Notes: generated from the sequence alone by a model not told the origin. A stretch of 64,000 nucleotides of DNA from Epiperipatus broadwayi (GCA_028023455.1 JAQFVV010006271.1:3058673-3122672), one strand, 5' to 3'. Shown: positions 13,684 through 27,825, counted from the stretch's first letter. A program made the numbers and translations.

Positions 13684-13812
13684 AAATATCATAAAATACA
13701 GTACTTAAAAGTTTATAAAAAAAATATCTATAGCCGTCAGTTGAAAGCGCTTCTAAGTGACAGTTATATATATATATATTTATAAAATTTAAGTACTGTA
13801 TTTTATAATATT
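13684..13812. repeat. Imperfect hairpin downstream of the minus PLE
   Basis: Arms at 13684-13718 and 13778-13812 are complementary around TAAAATACAGTACTTAAA. The loop holds GTTGAAAGCGCTTCTAAGTG (13739-13758), a motif that recurs at 17946-17965 after another PLE fragment (GTTGAAAGCACTCCTAAGTG). It lies just beyond the 3' end of the minus-strand PLE. Confidence 0.65.
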
Positions 13813-13856
13813 TATTTATAAATTTACACATACACACATATATATATATATAATAT

Positions 13857-15869
13857 CCGTTAATTAAAACAAAATTGTAATTATAATTAAAATAATAATT
13901 TTAATGGTAACAAACTATTTTAAACAATCCTAAAATCCGCAGAAGTACTTTCGGTATTTTCGCAAATGTGCCTCAACTTCCATTAAATTAAAACAAAAAA
14001 AACAACAAAAAAAAAAACAAAGTAGAAGCCGATGTCATTAATTCAAATACCATAAATCTCGTATTTTAATGTTAGCAGCTTGTCAATTTATTAAATGCAT
14101 TTTATTCCTAATTATAAAAATTGCCTCCTTAATTTTTCTTTTATTATGGTTTCTCTCTTCATGAAGAATTTTCACATTTTCAAAATCAAATTTAAATTTA
14201 TATTTACATGTTTTTTCATGATCAAAGAAAACTGAAGGAGAAATTAAATCACCATTATTTTTACTTTTTACATGCTTATATAAAAATTCATGCTCCCTCA
14301 ATATCTTCTCAATACTGCACCTAGATTCACCTATATATGATAGCATACAATCACAAAAAATTTGATATATGATATTACTTTTGACAGGTATGACATCTTT
14401 AGAATTATTGACTACTTTATTAATATTGTTTGGAATGTAGGATGAAACATTAAACACAATCTTATATATATCCTTAAAAAATTAACTTGCGGATTTGAAA
14501 TAAATGGAATAGATATCCATTGTTTACTATTAATCTTCATTTCTTTAAATTATTATAACTTTTTTTTAAATTGATATAAAGTATTGCTTATTTGCTCCAT
14601 TTTATAACCAATATCAAGAAATTCCTTGGCAAATAACTCAATATTTTTCACTTTATCACTTTGGTAAAGGCATAATTTTTCATTCGGAAACAAAAAAGAT
14701 CTAAAACTTGCCATCTTATGCATCATTGGTACTTTTGAGTTACAATTTATATATCCTCTTTTTTGCAGTACATAATTATTAATTTATAATTTAATATACT
14801 GTTATCTCTTGTAATAATTAAATCTAGATATTTAATATTTTTGTCCTGTTCCTTTTCAATAGTCCATTTCAAATAATTAACTTATATAATTCCCCTACAA
14901 GCACATTTATGGTATTATTATTTCGACAAACAAAACATCATCCATGTATCTTTTGTAAATTTTAATATCTCCAAAAGTACACATATTTAAAATACTACTC
15001 TCATATGTAGATAAAACAAAATTGAAAACTTGTGCAACTATAAGCAGACCCATAGACCAAGCTGTAGACATTTTATAATATTGACCATCAAAAGATGCAA
15101 CAATGTTATCATTAAAAAATGTTAAAGAATCAACAATAAACTTTATCATATATTTACAAATATTTTTACCTTTTAATGTATGTTCAATTATTTTCATGGA
15201 ATTAATTCTGTCAATAGATCCATACATTTCTGTTACATCCAATGAAGCAATTACATCTTTCTCATAAATCTCCAAATTTTTAATACTATTTACAAAGTCA
15301 AACAATGAAGCAATAGTATTTCCTCCAAATCCTAAAAAATCTCGTAAAAGCTTACCAATATATTTAGAAGTCTGATACATGAACAATCATAACTCACAAA
15401 GGATTACCTTCTTTATGTAATTTTATGTTTGCAAAAATACGAGTACATACATCACTATAAGGATAGATCATATAGTATGCATTATTACTTAAAACTTTAT
15501 TTTTAGCACTTTTTAAAAATATTGTTAATACATTTTATTCTTTGACCATCCATATTATATTCTTCAATCAAAAAGAAACCAACTTTTTCCATTTGCACTT
15601 TAACTTTATCAATATATTGACTGTTTGTCATCAAACACACACACACAACCTTTTGTCCTTTTTTAAACAAATCATATTATCATTCTTCAATCTATGTTTA
15701 AATTCCTAAATATCCAATCCCCATGATTTATCATATGGCATTGTATTAAATTTATTACAATTAATTTTCTTAATAATATCATCAGCAAAATGATTATTAC
15801 CAGGAATCATTTCAAATGAATTTTGAACAGCTGCAATTATAAACATAAAATTCATGCAAACATAAAATA

Positions 15870-15894
<25 letters not shown>
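13857..15894 (-). pseudogene. Penelope-like retroelement, minus copy (RT + GIY-YIG)
   Basis: PLEs encode a reverse transcriptase fused to a GIY-YIG endonuclease. On the minus strand, 15894-15706 and the broken frames after it to about 15540 carry the N-terminal region. 15386-14907 is the RT: DVIASLDVTEMYGSID is motif A, WSMGLLIVAQVFNFVLSTYE is motif B, and IYKRYMDDVLF is the catalytic motif C. 14457-14083 is the GIY-YIG domain with IIYQIFCDCMLSYIGESRCS and the REHEFLY helix. At least three stops or frameshifts separate these blocks (including a stop after the YMDD region near 14907), so it is inactive. The 3' non-coding tail runs to about 13857. It is the inverted partner of 15870-17505, and the two 5' ends face each other. 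Confidence 0.85.
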
Positions 15895-17505
<1,611 letters not shown>

Positions 17506-17574
17506 ACAAATAAAGTGTGACAATTTCCTCTAAAGATAAAACCTCATTTATAAATAAAAATTGTATCATTTATA

Positions 17575-17968
17575 AATAGATATGTAGTGTTGTAGTGGTT
17601 ATATAGGTGAATCAAGATGTATGTTAAAAAAAAGAACTAAAGAGCAATTGCTGTTATTAAAAAGGGATCAGAAATCGAAACAAAATTGCAAAGTAGATAA
17701 TCATGTTTCAGCATTCATTTTTTAAGACCATAATAAGTCTTGTATTTATGGTTTTAACATTATTTATAATGATGTAAAAAATATGGCAAATTGAAAAATA
17801 TAACAACAAAAGGAAAATAAAGTAAGCTATACTAATATACAAATACAAACATGTCTTAATAACAGACAGGCAGCAGATGTTAAGATCACAGAATTCTGGG
17901 AATGTTAGCCTTTCAAAGTGTTATATAACAAAGACTACAAGGATAGTTGAAAGCACTCCTAAGTGGAT
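17575..17968 (+). pseudogene. Penelope-like GIY-YIG relic of a different lineage
   Basis: Plus-strand frames give CSGYIGESRCMLKKRTKEQL (the GIY-YIG strand and helix) and, after a stop in a DHNKSCIYGFNII stretch, LNNRQAADVKITEFWEC, the conserved PLE C-terminus. A GTTGAAAGCACTCCTAAGTG motif follows at 17946. The sequence differs clearly from the head-to-head pair just upstream, so a second PLE lineage is present. RT is missing: this is a 3' fragment. Confidence 0.7.
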
Positions 17969-18892
17969 AGAATTTCCAAATATTATTTACACAATTTCTA
18001 TATAAATTATTTATAGTTTATATAATTGCTATTGTCTATCTTTCCCCTATGACAACATCAACTTTATAATATATACTATTGCACCTTAATTACAAAATAG
18101 CAGGCATAATTCCATTACATTTTGTCTGAGATCATCAGTTTTTAGTTTGTTCCCAGTTTTATCAATTTTTGTAGTAAATTTTAAATTTTCTACATTAAAC
18201 AACTTTAAAATGTGTGGTTTGGCATACATGGTTGAGCATCCGTCCTGTATTTGGAGCCCCAAAATTGATTCTGGCTCTCACAGGTCTTACACTTAAATTT
18301 CTTATGATCTCCTAAACAATAAAGTCATGTGCATTTTTTATACTAATGCTGCTATCAAATCATCTTTTAAATCTTTATTATTAAATTTTTTAATCCGATT
18401 TTTTATTGTCTACTTTTTTGTGATCTTGGATTAGATGTTTTTTAACATATAATTTAATAAGTAACAATTCATCTGAGAAACATAGATACTACTGGCTTTT
18501 TTTAATATCTTATAATATAATTTCTTTAATTTAATATTTTTTATATTTTAGATAAAATATGAATATTCCTTTAAAAATTACTACAATTTAAATTTTGATG
18601 TATTTAGAATTCTATATTATTTATATCACGACAGGAAAAGTCAATTGTACCAAACTATTCAATTCGGGTAATTAACCAGATGTTTTAATAAATCACGACA
18701 AATATTAATAAATCACTAAGATAACAATAGTTGTAGTAATAAACTTATAATTTTAAAGGGAGAAAAAATGTATTTTCGAATGAGTAATGAAAATGTGACC
18801 TGGTTTTTAAAAATATGTCAAGTCTACTGAATTAATAGATACAAAATAGTTCCGCCTGGGTAAACAAAGTAATTGTCAAACGATTTTTATTT
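17969..18892. other. AT-rich DNA, no gene seen
   Basis: No recognisable coding sequence. 18215-18290 is slightly GC-richer but has no open frame that I can assign. Confidence 0.5.
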
Positions 18893-18894
18893 TT

Positions 18895-18905
18895 CTATAA
18901 ATACC
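18895..18905 (+). promoter_or_regulatory. TATA box for the signal-peptide exon
   Basis: CTATAAATACC, a good TATA-box match, lies 58 bases before the ATG at 18953. Transcription starting about 30 bases downstream would give a short leader of about 25-30 bases, normal for a small secreted-protein gene. Prediction from sequence only. Confidence 0.55.
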
Positions 18906-18952
18906 ATAGTCTTGGTACCTGAAAATATGTTTTTTGTCATAGTGAAAGCAAT

Positions 18953-19031
18953 ATGAACTTGTACATGTGTTTCGTTTTTACTTTGATTGTAACTCTAGTT
19001 AGTTACAACTCAAAAGTCGTTGTAGCTAACG
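18953..19031 (+). CDS. First exon of a small secreted protein (signal peptide)
   Basis: From ATG at 18953 the frame reads MNLYMCFVFTLIVTLVSY then NSKVVVAN. This is a classic signal peptide: short N-terminus, a hydrophobic core of about 12 residues and polar residues after it. It is followed by G|GTAAGA, a consensus 5' splice site at 19032, giving a phase-1 intron just after the signal peptide. Signal-peptide exons ending in phase 1 are common in animal genes for secreted peptides. The TATA box at 18895 is at a suitable distance. Without splicing the frame would run only about 20 codons further to a stop at about 19090. The remaining exons were not identified; they may lie downstream or be interrupted by the solo LTR at 20107. 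No family can be named. Confidence 0.5.
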
Positions 19032-20074
19032 GTAAGATTACATTTTTAATTTGTAATTTATTTAGAAATTATTTAGTCGACAATGCATGACTATGTCTAA
19101 AAAGATAGGAATTAAGAGAAAAAGATTTACATTCTAAAAAACGATTTGGTACATTGTAACATGAAGGCTAAAACAATAGTAAATATAGAAATAAAATACA
19201 TAGAATGACTTATGTTGTTTTTTCAAATGTATTACGAATAAAAAAAATATATATTTGCATAATATAAAACTGAGAATATTTTAAATTCACTGAGAAAAAA
19301 TAAGTTTGATGCTGTTATAGTAAAACCATACTCTGATCCATCTTATTTTATATTCAATATTTTATTATTACTAGGAAATTTTGCCACTAAATATTTCATT
19401 AAATGCAAACAAATATAATAGATATATTTATTCCTTATTTTGATTTTATGACAAGTGTAATTATAACACATTGTATCACACACATATTTTTCAAGTTAAT
19501 AATAAAACGGAGCACACCGTACTATTGAGATTTCTTCATTAAATTTCCTGTAGAACAATGGTTGTCTTTCCAAATGCATCATTTAATCTTAAAAATATGA
19601 TACTTTTAATTTATATTGATTCAATATACAGGCCATAATAATTATTGCAATCTTTGAATGAAGGTTACTTCAAAATTAATTTGATATCTTTCATAGTCAG
19701 GTTAGTTTTTTTCTAATACATCTGGTTAAGTTAAGAAAACAAAGACTCCAAGAGTGATGTTGGTACCTTAACTATTCTTACTTAAATAAATACATAAAAA
19801 TGGCATACTTATATATGTGTGAAAATGATACGAAAATGAGAATAGAATAGATGAATTAATAAACAACAATCACTTTTTTAAAGTAATATAAAACAAAAAA
19901 AAATGTATACTGATATGCACACACTAGAATTACAGATTGACATGTTATTGACTTCCACTTACTACATTTGTTAGATATATTTTTGACGTTTTATTAAATT
20001 TAATATTAATAAACTAATAGTTTATTACCGTTAAATTTATTATTTTTATTATAATTATAATATTGTTTCAATTG

Positions 20075-20076
<2 letters not shown>
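19032..20076. other. Possible intron / AT-rich DNA
   Basis: Follows the putative splice donor at 19032. I do not see a convincing second exon. Frames are short and A/T-driven. Confidence 0.4.

Positions 20077-20106
<30 letters not shown>
20077..20106. repeat. (TA)n at the edge of the solo LTR
   Basis: About 30 bases of TA directly abutting the LTR boundary (GTTACGG at 20107). Confidence 0.85.
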
Positions 20107-20110
<4 letters not shown>

Positions 20111-21793
20111 CGGTACGGATCCTCTCAAGGAAATCCAACCGGTTGCATCTCACTATAATCGGATTAGAGGTCTTCATATAGAATGCCATGAATGATAAAA
20201 TCTAATTTTAATCTAAAATTACATTTATTTTAAATATATAATTTATCATTAAATACTTAGTACAAATGCAATCTAAATCAAATCATTCAATCTTCCCCTT
20301 AATTGATTTAACCGTTAAGCACGAATTTCAAACATAGGAATGTTTAACAATTGACTGTCTTCAGGGGTTCCTATCAATATATTACAGTAATAATAATATT
20401 TAAGATAATCTCAATAAAACTCTTTAAAATGGGTTTTAATAATTTATTAGGATATTCAATAAATATAATATATATGTGTGTGATTGATTTTATCTTTGGA
20501 AATAAATAAATAAAATAAATTAGAGACTTCATTTGGTTTTATATAAAATATAACAAACATTTATTTAAAAAATAAATAATTTAAATTTTAAAATATGTAA
20601 CAAAAGAAAATACTGTGCATGTTTTTATTTATATATCTACTATTTTATAATACCTAAATTATAAATACATTCTATTTTCCCATAGTAGATGTATTTTATT
20701 TTATAACACTACGCGATTCAATAGTTCAAAACATTGTGAATGAATTTTTTATAATTTAAAAAAATATATAAATATATAAATACTAAACTTACTACATGTA
20801 ATTAGATATATAACAAAAAAATACTTTATAATAGTTTCCAATTTGTATGAGACATTTCGATCCGTTGAAGTGATTTCTGTACTTAATCATAATTAAAATA
20901 AAATATAAATATCTTCCATACAGATGTTAATCATTCACACAACAATAAATAAACAATGGTTATTAAACTATTTTAGTTTGTATCAACAGGGTAGTGTCAT
21001 ATCATAAAAATGTAAATTGAAGAATATTTAATTTATTACCTACAACCTAATTTTACGTTATACATTTAGTATGTTTAAATAATCTTTTATCAAATTACTT
21101 CTTACAGAGATCTAAATTTTATTAAATATAGGAAAAAAAATATTGATCTATTTTTCTTCTTCATTTAATCAATGAAGTGAATTTAGTGGCAAAGGAAATT
21201 AAATTAATATTAACAAATCATAATTCTTGATAAAATCGTGCAATTATTCTATACGTTTCTGTAATTCGCATATTAAAGTCTGTCAATTATAAAGTTATTA
21301 ATTCCTTGGTTATTATGCATTGGAAAAGGCAATATACGATCTCCAGTTGATGTCCAGTTTCCTTTTTGAATGATGACAGTATGTTCTTTTATAAATAGTT
21401 TTTTTTTTTTGACAATTGAAATTTCATTCTGTAGATATAGCTTATATAATTTTATAGGCATTTAGTAGATATTTTCATAAATATTTGACCAGGCAAATGC
21501 ATTTTATCAATCTATGATAAACAAAACTGGTGTTTTATTCCTTTGGCTTTTTTAAAAAAAAATGTTATTCAGTTTAATTTGATTGAAGTTTTATAAAATG
21601 CTTTTAAAAAGATTTTTATATTCAGACCTCCAAATTAGAACGATTTTTATAAAATGAAAAATATATTCAAGTTAAATAATTTACAAACCACTTTTATTTA
21701 AGTAATATTAGAATTTTCTTTATAATAAAACATAAATAAATCGTTCAAAACATTAAATCTATCTTATAATGTGTTCTTTGTTTCAAAACCACA
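20107..21793 (-). mobile_element. Solo LTR of the element-3 family
   Basis: Homologous, with substitutions and small indels, to 49494-50861 plus 57379-57677. Shared landmarks include GGTCTTCATATAGAATGCCA, CTTCAGGGGTT, CTCTTTAAAATGGGTTT, the TAGTGTCATRTCATA segment and TTATAGGCATT. In the other copy the gag gene lies on the minus strand beyond the 49494 end, so the LTR reads on the minus strand, starting near 21793 with TGTGGTTTTG and ending in ..CCGTAAC at 20107. Length about 1.69 kb. No internal element DNA follows it in the same orientation, so it is either a solo LTR or a truncated copy. It abuts a (TA)n tract. Confidence 0.7.
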
Positions 21794-22165
21794 TACCTTT
21801 GAAGATGAGCCATTTTATGAACATTTTGGAATGAAGCCAGACAGGATGGGATACTCTATAAAATATCGCAGGAGAGATATCCCAGTGTCCATGGTGAAAC
21901 ACACACACAATTTTTTTTGGCAGGTGGCTAAGTTAAAATTATTAATATTATACAAACCATCTGACATAATATGCTGCCTACAATGCAACAAATTATGTTA
22001 AGTAGAAGCAGCAGTCTATCGATTGAAGAAATGGCCAAATTATTAATGTCAATAGATTATGGAAATATAGCCAGGGTGCCTGTACATAGATTTAAGAGAT
22101 TGGGCCATCATAGTGATCACACTTATAGTAAAAGGAAACCACCTGACAGAGGCAAGGCAGAATAG
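21785..22165 (+). pseudogene. Decayed gag (capsid part) of an LTR retrotransposon
   Basis: The frame from 21771 reads KPHTFEDEPFYEHFGMKPDR, then KYRRRDIPVSMVKHTHNFFW and QVAKLKLL; after a shift near 21970 it continues LPTMQQIMLSRSSSLSIEEM and AKLLMSIDY to a stop at 22165. This lines up with the C-terminal half of the capsid in the intact Gag at 26781-27794 (PPTFQEY..., QFFQCQAAKLRALEAYP, LPSG, LSIEEALKILQDIEW) and at 52925-54322. The N-terminal half and the region around the shift are missing. It lies against the solo LTR but in the opposite orientation, so it comes from a different insertion. A T8 run sits at the same place as the T15 run in the element-2 gag. Confidence 0.65.
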
Positions 22166-24910
22166 TTGGACAGATTTTTGTTTTAAGAAAAAAAGAAAGA
22201 AAAAGCTTGTTTACATGATTATGAAAATGGAAAAATTTATGAATATGAATTAAATTGTTTAGACAGTACACAGAACAAACATTTAGCTGGATTTTTATAG
22301 AGGGTTTTTAATATGTTTAAAGTTTTAAAAAAAATAGCACAAGAATGCTTTTATTTTTTCTTTCATCATGAGATGAGGCAGTTAAAATTAATACTTTATC
22401 TGATTCAAAAGTTTCATCACAAAAATAAAAGTAACTTTTGTTTTCATAAAGTATTAAAAGAAAACTATTTAAAAAATTGTATATAAAAGTACATGTAATA
22501 ATGCACATATTCAGCTATGTTTTCAAATGCTGTCATTTCTATTTTTTAATAGATTGTATTTTTAAAATAGTTTTCTTTTGGTTGTTTTTTTCCCCCAAAT
22601 AATTAAAGGAAAGCAAATTTTTAATTTTATAAAAAAATATTCTAAATTAAAAAAAAAGTTAATCCTTTTTAAACAAAGCATTAGTTTTGAATTTTTTTTT
22701 TTTTTGTAATTGCATTCTTGTTGTTTTGATCATAACCAAATTTTAATTTGTTTTAACTAAAGCTGAGACTTGTTTTTACATTTTTAAAAAAATAATTATG
22801 AATAATATTAAACCTGGTCAGAATCTTTAATTAAGATTAAGTCTGAGATAAAGATTGGTGCTGGTCGAAAACTACTAATTAAAATATGTTACAGAAAGAT
22901 AAGAGCTCATATAAATAGCACTGGGATTTCGGACTGAATATTCATCTATTGATGTTTATTATGCTTTTTTAGTTTTGCTTCAGCTTTTAGTATGCCAATA
23001 GTGAGCCTTCTGTGAATTGCTATGTTACTATAATTCACCAGGTTGCATCTAGGAGCCATTATTGAGAATTTGCATTACTGTCTTCAAATTGCTAAAAAGA
23101 ATCTTTCCTACAGAATGCCAAAACTATATAATATGAAGAACTGCCTCAACATCATACCATGCTAAAACAACTTAAAGATGAGCCACAGATCCCAAATCAT
23201 CCCTGCAAAATCATGTTGTAAAAGCTCAAACAGGAACTGATTGCTACTAGCCTTCTGAACATCGAATAAAAATCTAAAATCTTTGGCAGAACTTTCCAGT
23301 AAAATAAACTGTGTATGATGCTGAAAGACATCTATCTGCAGACCTTAATGTTATACCTTGAGATAACCTGTTTTCTTACTCTCACCAGGGTTTAAAGTCT
23401 CACCTAAATCTTAAAAAGAAACCTATTTTTATATCATTTGCCTGTTAAATTTAAATATTTTGAGCATTTAATCTGTGCTATAAGTTGTATTTATAATGTG
23501 TTGGAATCTTAGTTTTAAAGTTCCATGTTTGTTTTGAATTTATTTGTCAGAGTGTGTACTGAGTTTATTTCTTAAAATGACTTACATTTAAAATTGCTAT
23601 TTCATTTGCATAATAAATGCTTGGGCAGACAAAAATAATTTTCTGAATTTCTTACCTGTCTTGTATTGAGACTTAATTATTATATAGCAGTTTAATTTTG
23701 GCCAATTCATTGTTTGGGTATTCACCAGTTATACATTTCTGTTCTTCTTTAAATCAGAGATTTGATTGTCTCTTTGTTTGTTTAAAAATTACCTACACTG
23801 GAGTAATTTCTAATTTCTGATTTTTGTTAAATTAGAGATTTAAGTTTTCTCCCATTCTACAATTCATACTCTGTCGTATTCTTTATATCATTTATTTTTC
23901 TTGCATTTTAATCAACCACAGCAATCTTCAACATGGTTGGCAATGCTGTAGTTCTGTGGACAAATTGATGTCACTAGTTAATAGTCTAGTGATCATTTTC
24001 CTGCATTGGTTTCATTGATTCATGCAATATTCTTTCATGTGTTATCTGTTTTAAAACTTTTTAAATAAGGAAACCAGAATTGCTTAGGTGAGTCATCAGC
24101 TGGAAAAAAATTTCCCCTCCCTTTTAAAACTATTGGAACATTAGCCTGTTTGCTTGAGCATTTGATGTTTTATTTTTGTTTGTACATGACTGATAGAATT
24201 TAATAAAACAGCATTTATTATATATATATATCTGTACTTGCACATTTTTTTATATAAATTTTAAAATTATATTAGATAACATTTTAATTAAGATAGAAAA
24301 TTGATTTTGAATTCAATTTAAAACTTGATGTACATTCATTTTTATTTAATTTCACATATTTATAGTCAACATTAAAATATTTCACATATATATTCTAATG
24401 GTCGGTTTGTATAGTTAAGATTTAGAGAAAGCTAACTATGACTACACACAATAATCACATGTTAAATGAAACTCTCTTGGTTAACATAATACTAATAATT
24501 AGTAGTAAAGTATAATCTTTCAATATATAGATGGATAACAAAGAATATTTTATTGCACTCAATATTCTACAATAATTGAATTTTGATGTGATCTTAGAAT
24601 ATGGATATAATAAAAAAACTTATATAAATAACTTTATAATTTCTATTCATATATTTAAATAATTATTGTAAATAATAAAATATTATTTGTCCTTCAATCA
24701 TGTTTAAATATTCTTGGCAATATTAAAATAAAGTACAACTTTTTAAAATTAAATTAAAGTCAAAAGGTAAAAAATATTATGTCACCATAAATATACGTAG
24801 TCATGTGATGATGTGAATAAGCAAACATATAAAAATCAAATTAATTTAAATAATTATAAAATAAGCTTTATTTACAAAATAAATAATAATTTTAATTATA
24901 TATATATATA
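22166..24910. other. Unassigned DNA, part GC-richer
   Basis: 22166-22880 and 23420-24900 are AT-rich. 22880-23420 is more balanced, with a TATA-like CATATAAATAG at 22910-22920 and possible poly(A) signals (AATAAA at about 23266), which would suit an LTR or a decayed gene, but I found no coding frame longer than about 20-30 codons that I can name. An AATAAA at 24199 precedes a small TA tract. Confidence 0.4.
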
Positions 24911-26582
24911 TAGCTGATATTTTATGTCAGCTCATATATATATAAGCTTACATAAATATAATTTCGTCATAAATATTTTTCGAAGTAAATAGTTTGTAAA
25001 ATAAAAATTAACAAATGATTTTAATTTAATGGGAAGGGTAAAATCTTAAACTTTTATTTTTGCTATAAATTTGAGCAATTTTTTTTAAAAAAAAAAAAAA
25101 AGATAAAATATAACTTATTATCAAAAATGTTAAAAGTGTTTAATTAAAAGGGAGAAAACTCGAGAGATAAAAGGGTGGGGGAAAGAAAACAAAATTAGAT
25201 TGTTGGTAGTAATTAGACTCTATTGTTGAAACTTTCACAAACTAAAAGTATTTGGTTAATATTTGCTATTACGCTAATTAAAAAAAAAAAAGAAAAGAAA
25301 AAAAAAACAAGGAATGTTTATTGATAAAAAAAAAAGATAAGAGAAAGAGAGATAAAATCGCTTTTAGAGTAAGTCAGTTGACTGGAGAGACCAGCAAAGA
25401 CAATAAACAAAAAAAAAAAGAGAAGCTGTGCTCCGAATCAGAAATTATTATAGAAAATTATTTTGTGGACTTTTTTCAAATGCATAGCGGCTAAAGCTAT
25501 CAAAACCTTCCCCTTTGGGGAATTGACTGCCACTCCATCTGAATGAAGCTACAGAAAGAGTCAAGGAATGGAAAGAAATGTATATTGCTAGCCAGACAAC
25601 CAAAGGAACATCCATGGACACACCAGAATTCTCATATACAAGGACAAAGGCACGACAAATGAAATGTGAATCTATGAAAGTCAGACCACTTCGCTCTGAT
25701 CAATCAGGGTAATTATAAACTTTTCAATTAATGGGAACTTTAGTTAAAGCGTAATAGAACTTTATTTTTGATTTATTTTTCGTTTATTATATTTGTTACG
25801 AATGTTTCAACAATAGAGGTGGGGAAATAAATTTATTTAATATTGTAAACTATTTATGTTAATTCTCGTTAAATATTTTATGAAATATTGGGATGACTGT
25901 ATATTAAATTATTTAATATCTGTTTGATCTAGAGGGTAACAACAGGGTGGGGGTATAAAAGTGTGCTGCCAAGCAACAGAGAACCTTAGGGCGTTACTTG
26001 CTTGTTAGCAGAAAACCAGGGAAGTGCTGAAAGTATAAGAAAACGAAAGACACTTATACGTTCATTTTAAGTTTTTGCAAGTTATTTATTTACCAAATAA
26101 AGTGGGGTTTAAAAATAAACTTCAGGAAAGATTATATACTATAAGTTGCCTTTGTATACATGCCTTCTAGAATCCGCAATGTTAGTGTCGGCGCGAGTAA
26201 ATCCATGGTAGATATTTGGGAAGGATACTTAGAAAGTTAAAAGTTTGAAAATCAGAAATTGTAAGTCAGTTCTCTCTGGATCAGGCAGAAATATAATGTT
26301 ATTAATAATAACAATAAAGGAAAGTTTTTTTTTTTGTATCCAACGTATATTTGAATTCTTTAATTATTTATAATAATTAGTTAGTGTCCTTAAGTGAAAA
26401 CCCCTGTCAGATTATAAACAAAATTTGTAATCGGTGAATCGCCGTTCACAAATAAATAAGACCAGGTTTACGTAAAGCTTCGTGGCCAGGTTCCAAGAGA
26501 GAAATCCTTGTGGTGCCCTCAATGGCAATTCTAATAATTAAGATTCAGTTATTAGGGGAAGAAAAAGAATTGTCATGTCACA
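24911..26582 (+). repeat. 5' LTR of element 1
   Basis: About 1.67 kb. It opens with an inverted repeat (AGCTGA...TCAGCT). It contains a TATA box (25954-25960) and a downstream AATAAA (26096-26101), placing U3 before about 25980, R between, and U5 to the TGTCACA end. Matches the 3' LTR at 27826-29510. Confidence 0.85.
25954..25960 (+). promoter_or_regulatory. TATA box in element-1 5' LTR
   Basis: GGGGGTATAAAAGTG, with a GC-richer surround that is conserved in the 3' LTR at 28886-28892. Expected to start transcription of gag about 30 bases downstream. AATAAA follows 140 bases later. Confidence 0.7.
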
Positions 26583-26612
26583 GAGGAGGGAGAAGAGGAA
26601 AAAGATAGAAAA

Positions 26613-26632
26613 TGGCACTTCCAATGTGTCGG
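26613..26632 (+). promoter_or_regulatory. Possible primer-binding site, element 1
   Basis: TGGCACTTCCAATGTGTCGG resembles the TGGC-(N)-CCAAYGT-GGG pattern seen just inside the LTRs of elements 2 and 3. It is 30 bases from the LTR end, further than usual, so this is uncertain. Confidence 0.3.
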
Positions 26633-26780
26633 GCTCATTAACAAGAGAAATGCCCAGAGATCAGAGTTAAAAAAAAATTTAGTAAGGGTGGTGTATTTCA
26701 GATGGTGGTGGTATGTCAATATTCTCATAGGGAGAGTTATGAGTTCGAATATAAAATTAAAGAAAACAAAAGAATAAAAT

Positions 26781-27794
26781 ATGATTGAGGACGAAAGTAG
26801 CATAGAAAGCCCGGTGGTAACATGTAAAAACCCTGAGCGGTGTCAGTTGCAAGAAATATTGAGAGCTATCGCTGAGCTCAAAGAAATTGTAATGGAAGAC
26901 CGTAAAGAAATAAAAGAAATGAAAGGCATGATACAAGAATTGAGGAAAGATGTGAATGAATTAAAAGAGAGGGAAAAGAATAGGAACAGTGAACAAAAAA
27001 AGGAAGTCATAAACCCAGCGGACCATAAAGTCAGTAAAGAGGAAGAAAAGACAGAAAACGAAGAGACAGAGCAGTTTACAGGGGAAATTAAAGAAATCCT
27101 GAACAAGAAGGCTATACAAATAAACCGAGAGAAAGAGGTAATGGAAAGAAAGCTCAATGAATCTGGAGAAGAAGAGTTTGATAGGGTCACGTTGGCGAAA
27201 TTTATACACATAAAAACATTTAAAGGGGAAAGGGAGGAAAGCCCTTTTGACTACTTGGACAGTCTAGGTGATTTTTTCTACGTCCATAAGTCGAAAGAAA
27301 AAGAGAAAATCATAATAGCAATGAGCCATTTGAATGGTTCCACTAGGGAATGGTGGAAGGCGGTAAATTACAAACCCCCTACATTCCAAGAATATCGAAC
27401 TATGATTTTGCGAGGGTTTTGGAGCGTGGAGAAACAAGAAACCATACGCATGAAGATATCGCAAGAAAAGTATAAAGCGGACAAAGACGGTACATATAGT
27501 CAGTTTTTCCAATGTCAAGCGGCAAAATTGAGAGCCTTGGAGGCATATCCGATGGACCAATTCCAGATAGTGCGAACTATCAGATTTAACCTTCCATCAG
27601 GTGTGCAATGTAAGTTGGCCGAAAACCGTCGGCTATCCATTGAGGAAGCGTTAAAAATATTACAAGATATAGAATGGGAGGACCAGGGGGTAGGTGGAGA
27701 AAGTAAAGTTAGATGGGAGAACTGTAACGAACCCATGAGTACGAGTAACTATAACCCCAAGAAAAGTTGGGACAAGTCACCTCAGGGCAATTAA
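26781..27794 (+). CDS. gag: Gag polyprotein, element 1 (337 aa)
   Basis: An intact frame. Residues 25-75 are a Lys/Glu-rich predicted coiled coil (LQEILRAIAELKEIVMEDRK and on). Residues 80-130 are acidic and likely disordered. From about 140 comes a retrotransposon capsid domain: FIHIKTFKGEREESPFDYLD, IIIAMSHLNGSTREWWKAV, PPTFQEYRTMILRGFWSVEK, QFFQCQAAKLRALEAYP and LSIEEALKILQDIEW. The WW pair at 191-192 and the SHLxG motif are shared with Gag of element 2. There is no CCHC zinc knuckle and no protease; the protein ends 20 residues after a short polar tail. By analogy it forms virus-like particles in the cytoplasm and packages element RNA. The first in-frame ATG is used. It is markedly less AT-biased than its surroundings. 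Confidence 0.85.
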   Translation: MIEDESSIESPVVTCKNPERCQLQEILRAIAELKEIVMEDRKEIKEMKGMIQELRKDVNELKEREKNRNSEQKKEVINPADHKVSKEEEKTENEETEQFTGEIKEILNKKAIQINREKEVMERKLNESGEEEFDRVTLAKFIHIKTFKGEREESPFDYLDSLGDFFYVHKSKEKEKIIIAMSHLNGSTREWWKAVNYKPPTFQEYRTMILRGFWSVEKQETIRMKISQEKYKADKDGTYSQFFQCQAAKLRALEAYPMDQFQIVRTIRFNLPSGVQCKLAENRRLSIEEALKILQDIEWEDQGVGGESKVRWENCNEPMSTSNYNPKKSWDKSPQGN

Positions 27795-27825
27795 AGTTTT
27801 TTTTTTTATATGACAAATGGGGCAA

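Noticed and set aside
21771-22001. Conserved-looking exon of a host gene
   Set aside because: It aligns in order with the capsid part of the Gag proteins at 26781 and 52925 and shifts frame near 21970, so it is a gag relic.
26843-27211. Minus-strand frames of 82-122 codons opposite gag 1
   Set aside because: Shadows of the Lys/Glu-rich gag reading frame; composition is the complement of AAA/GAA codons.
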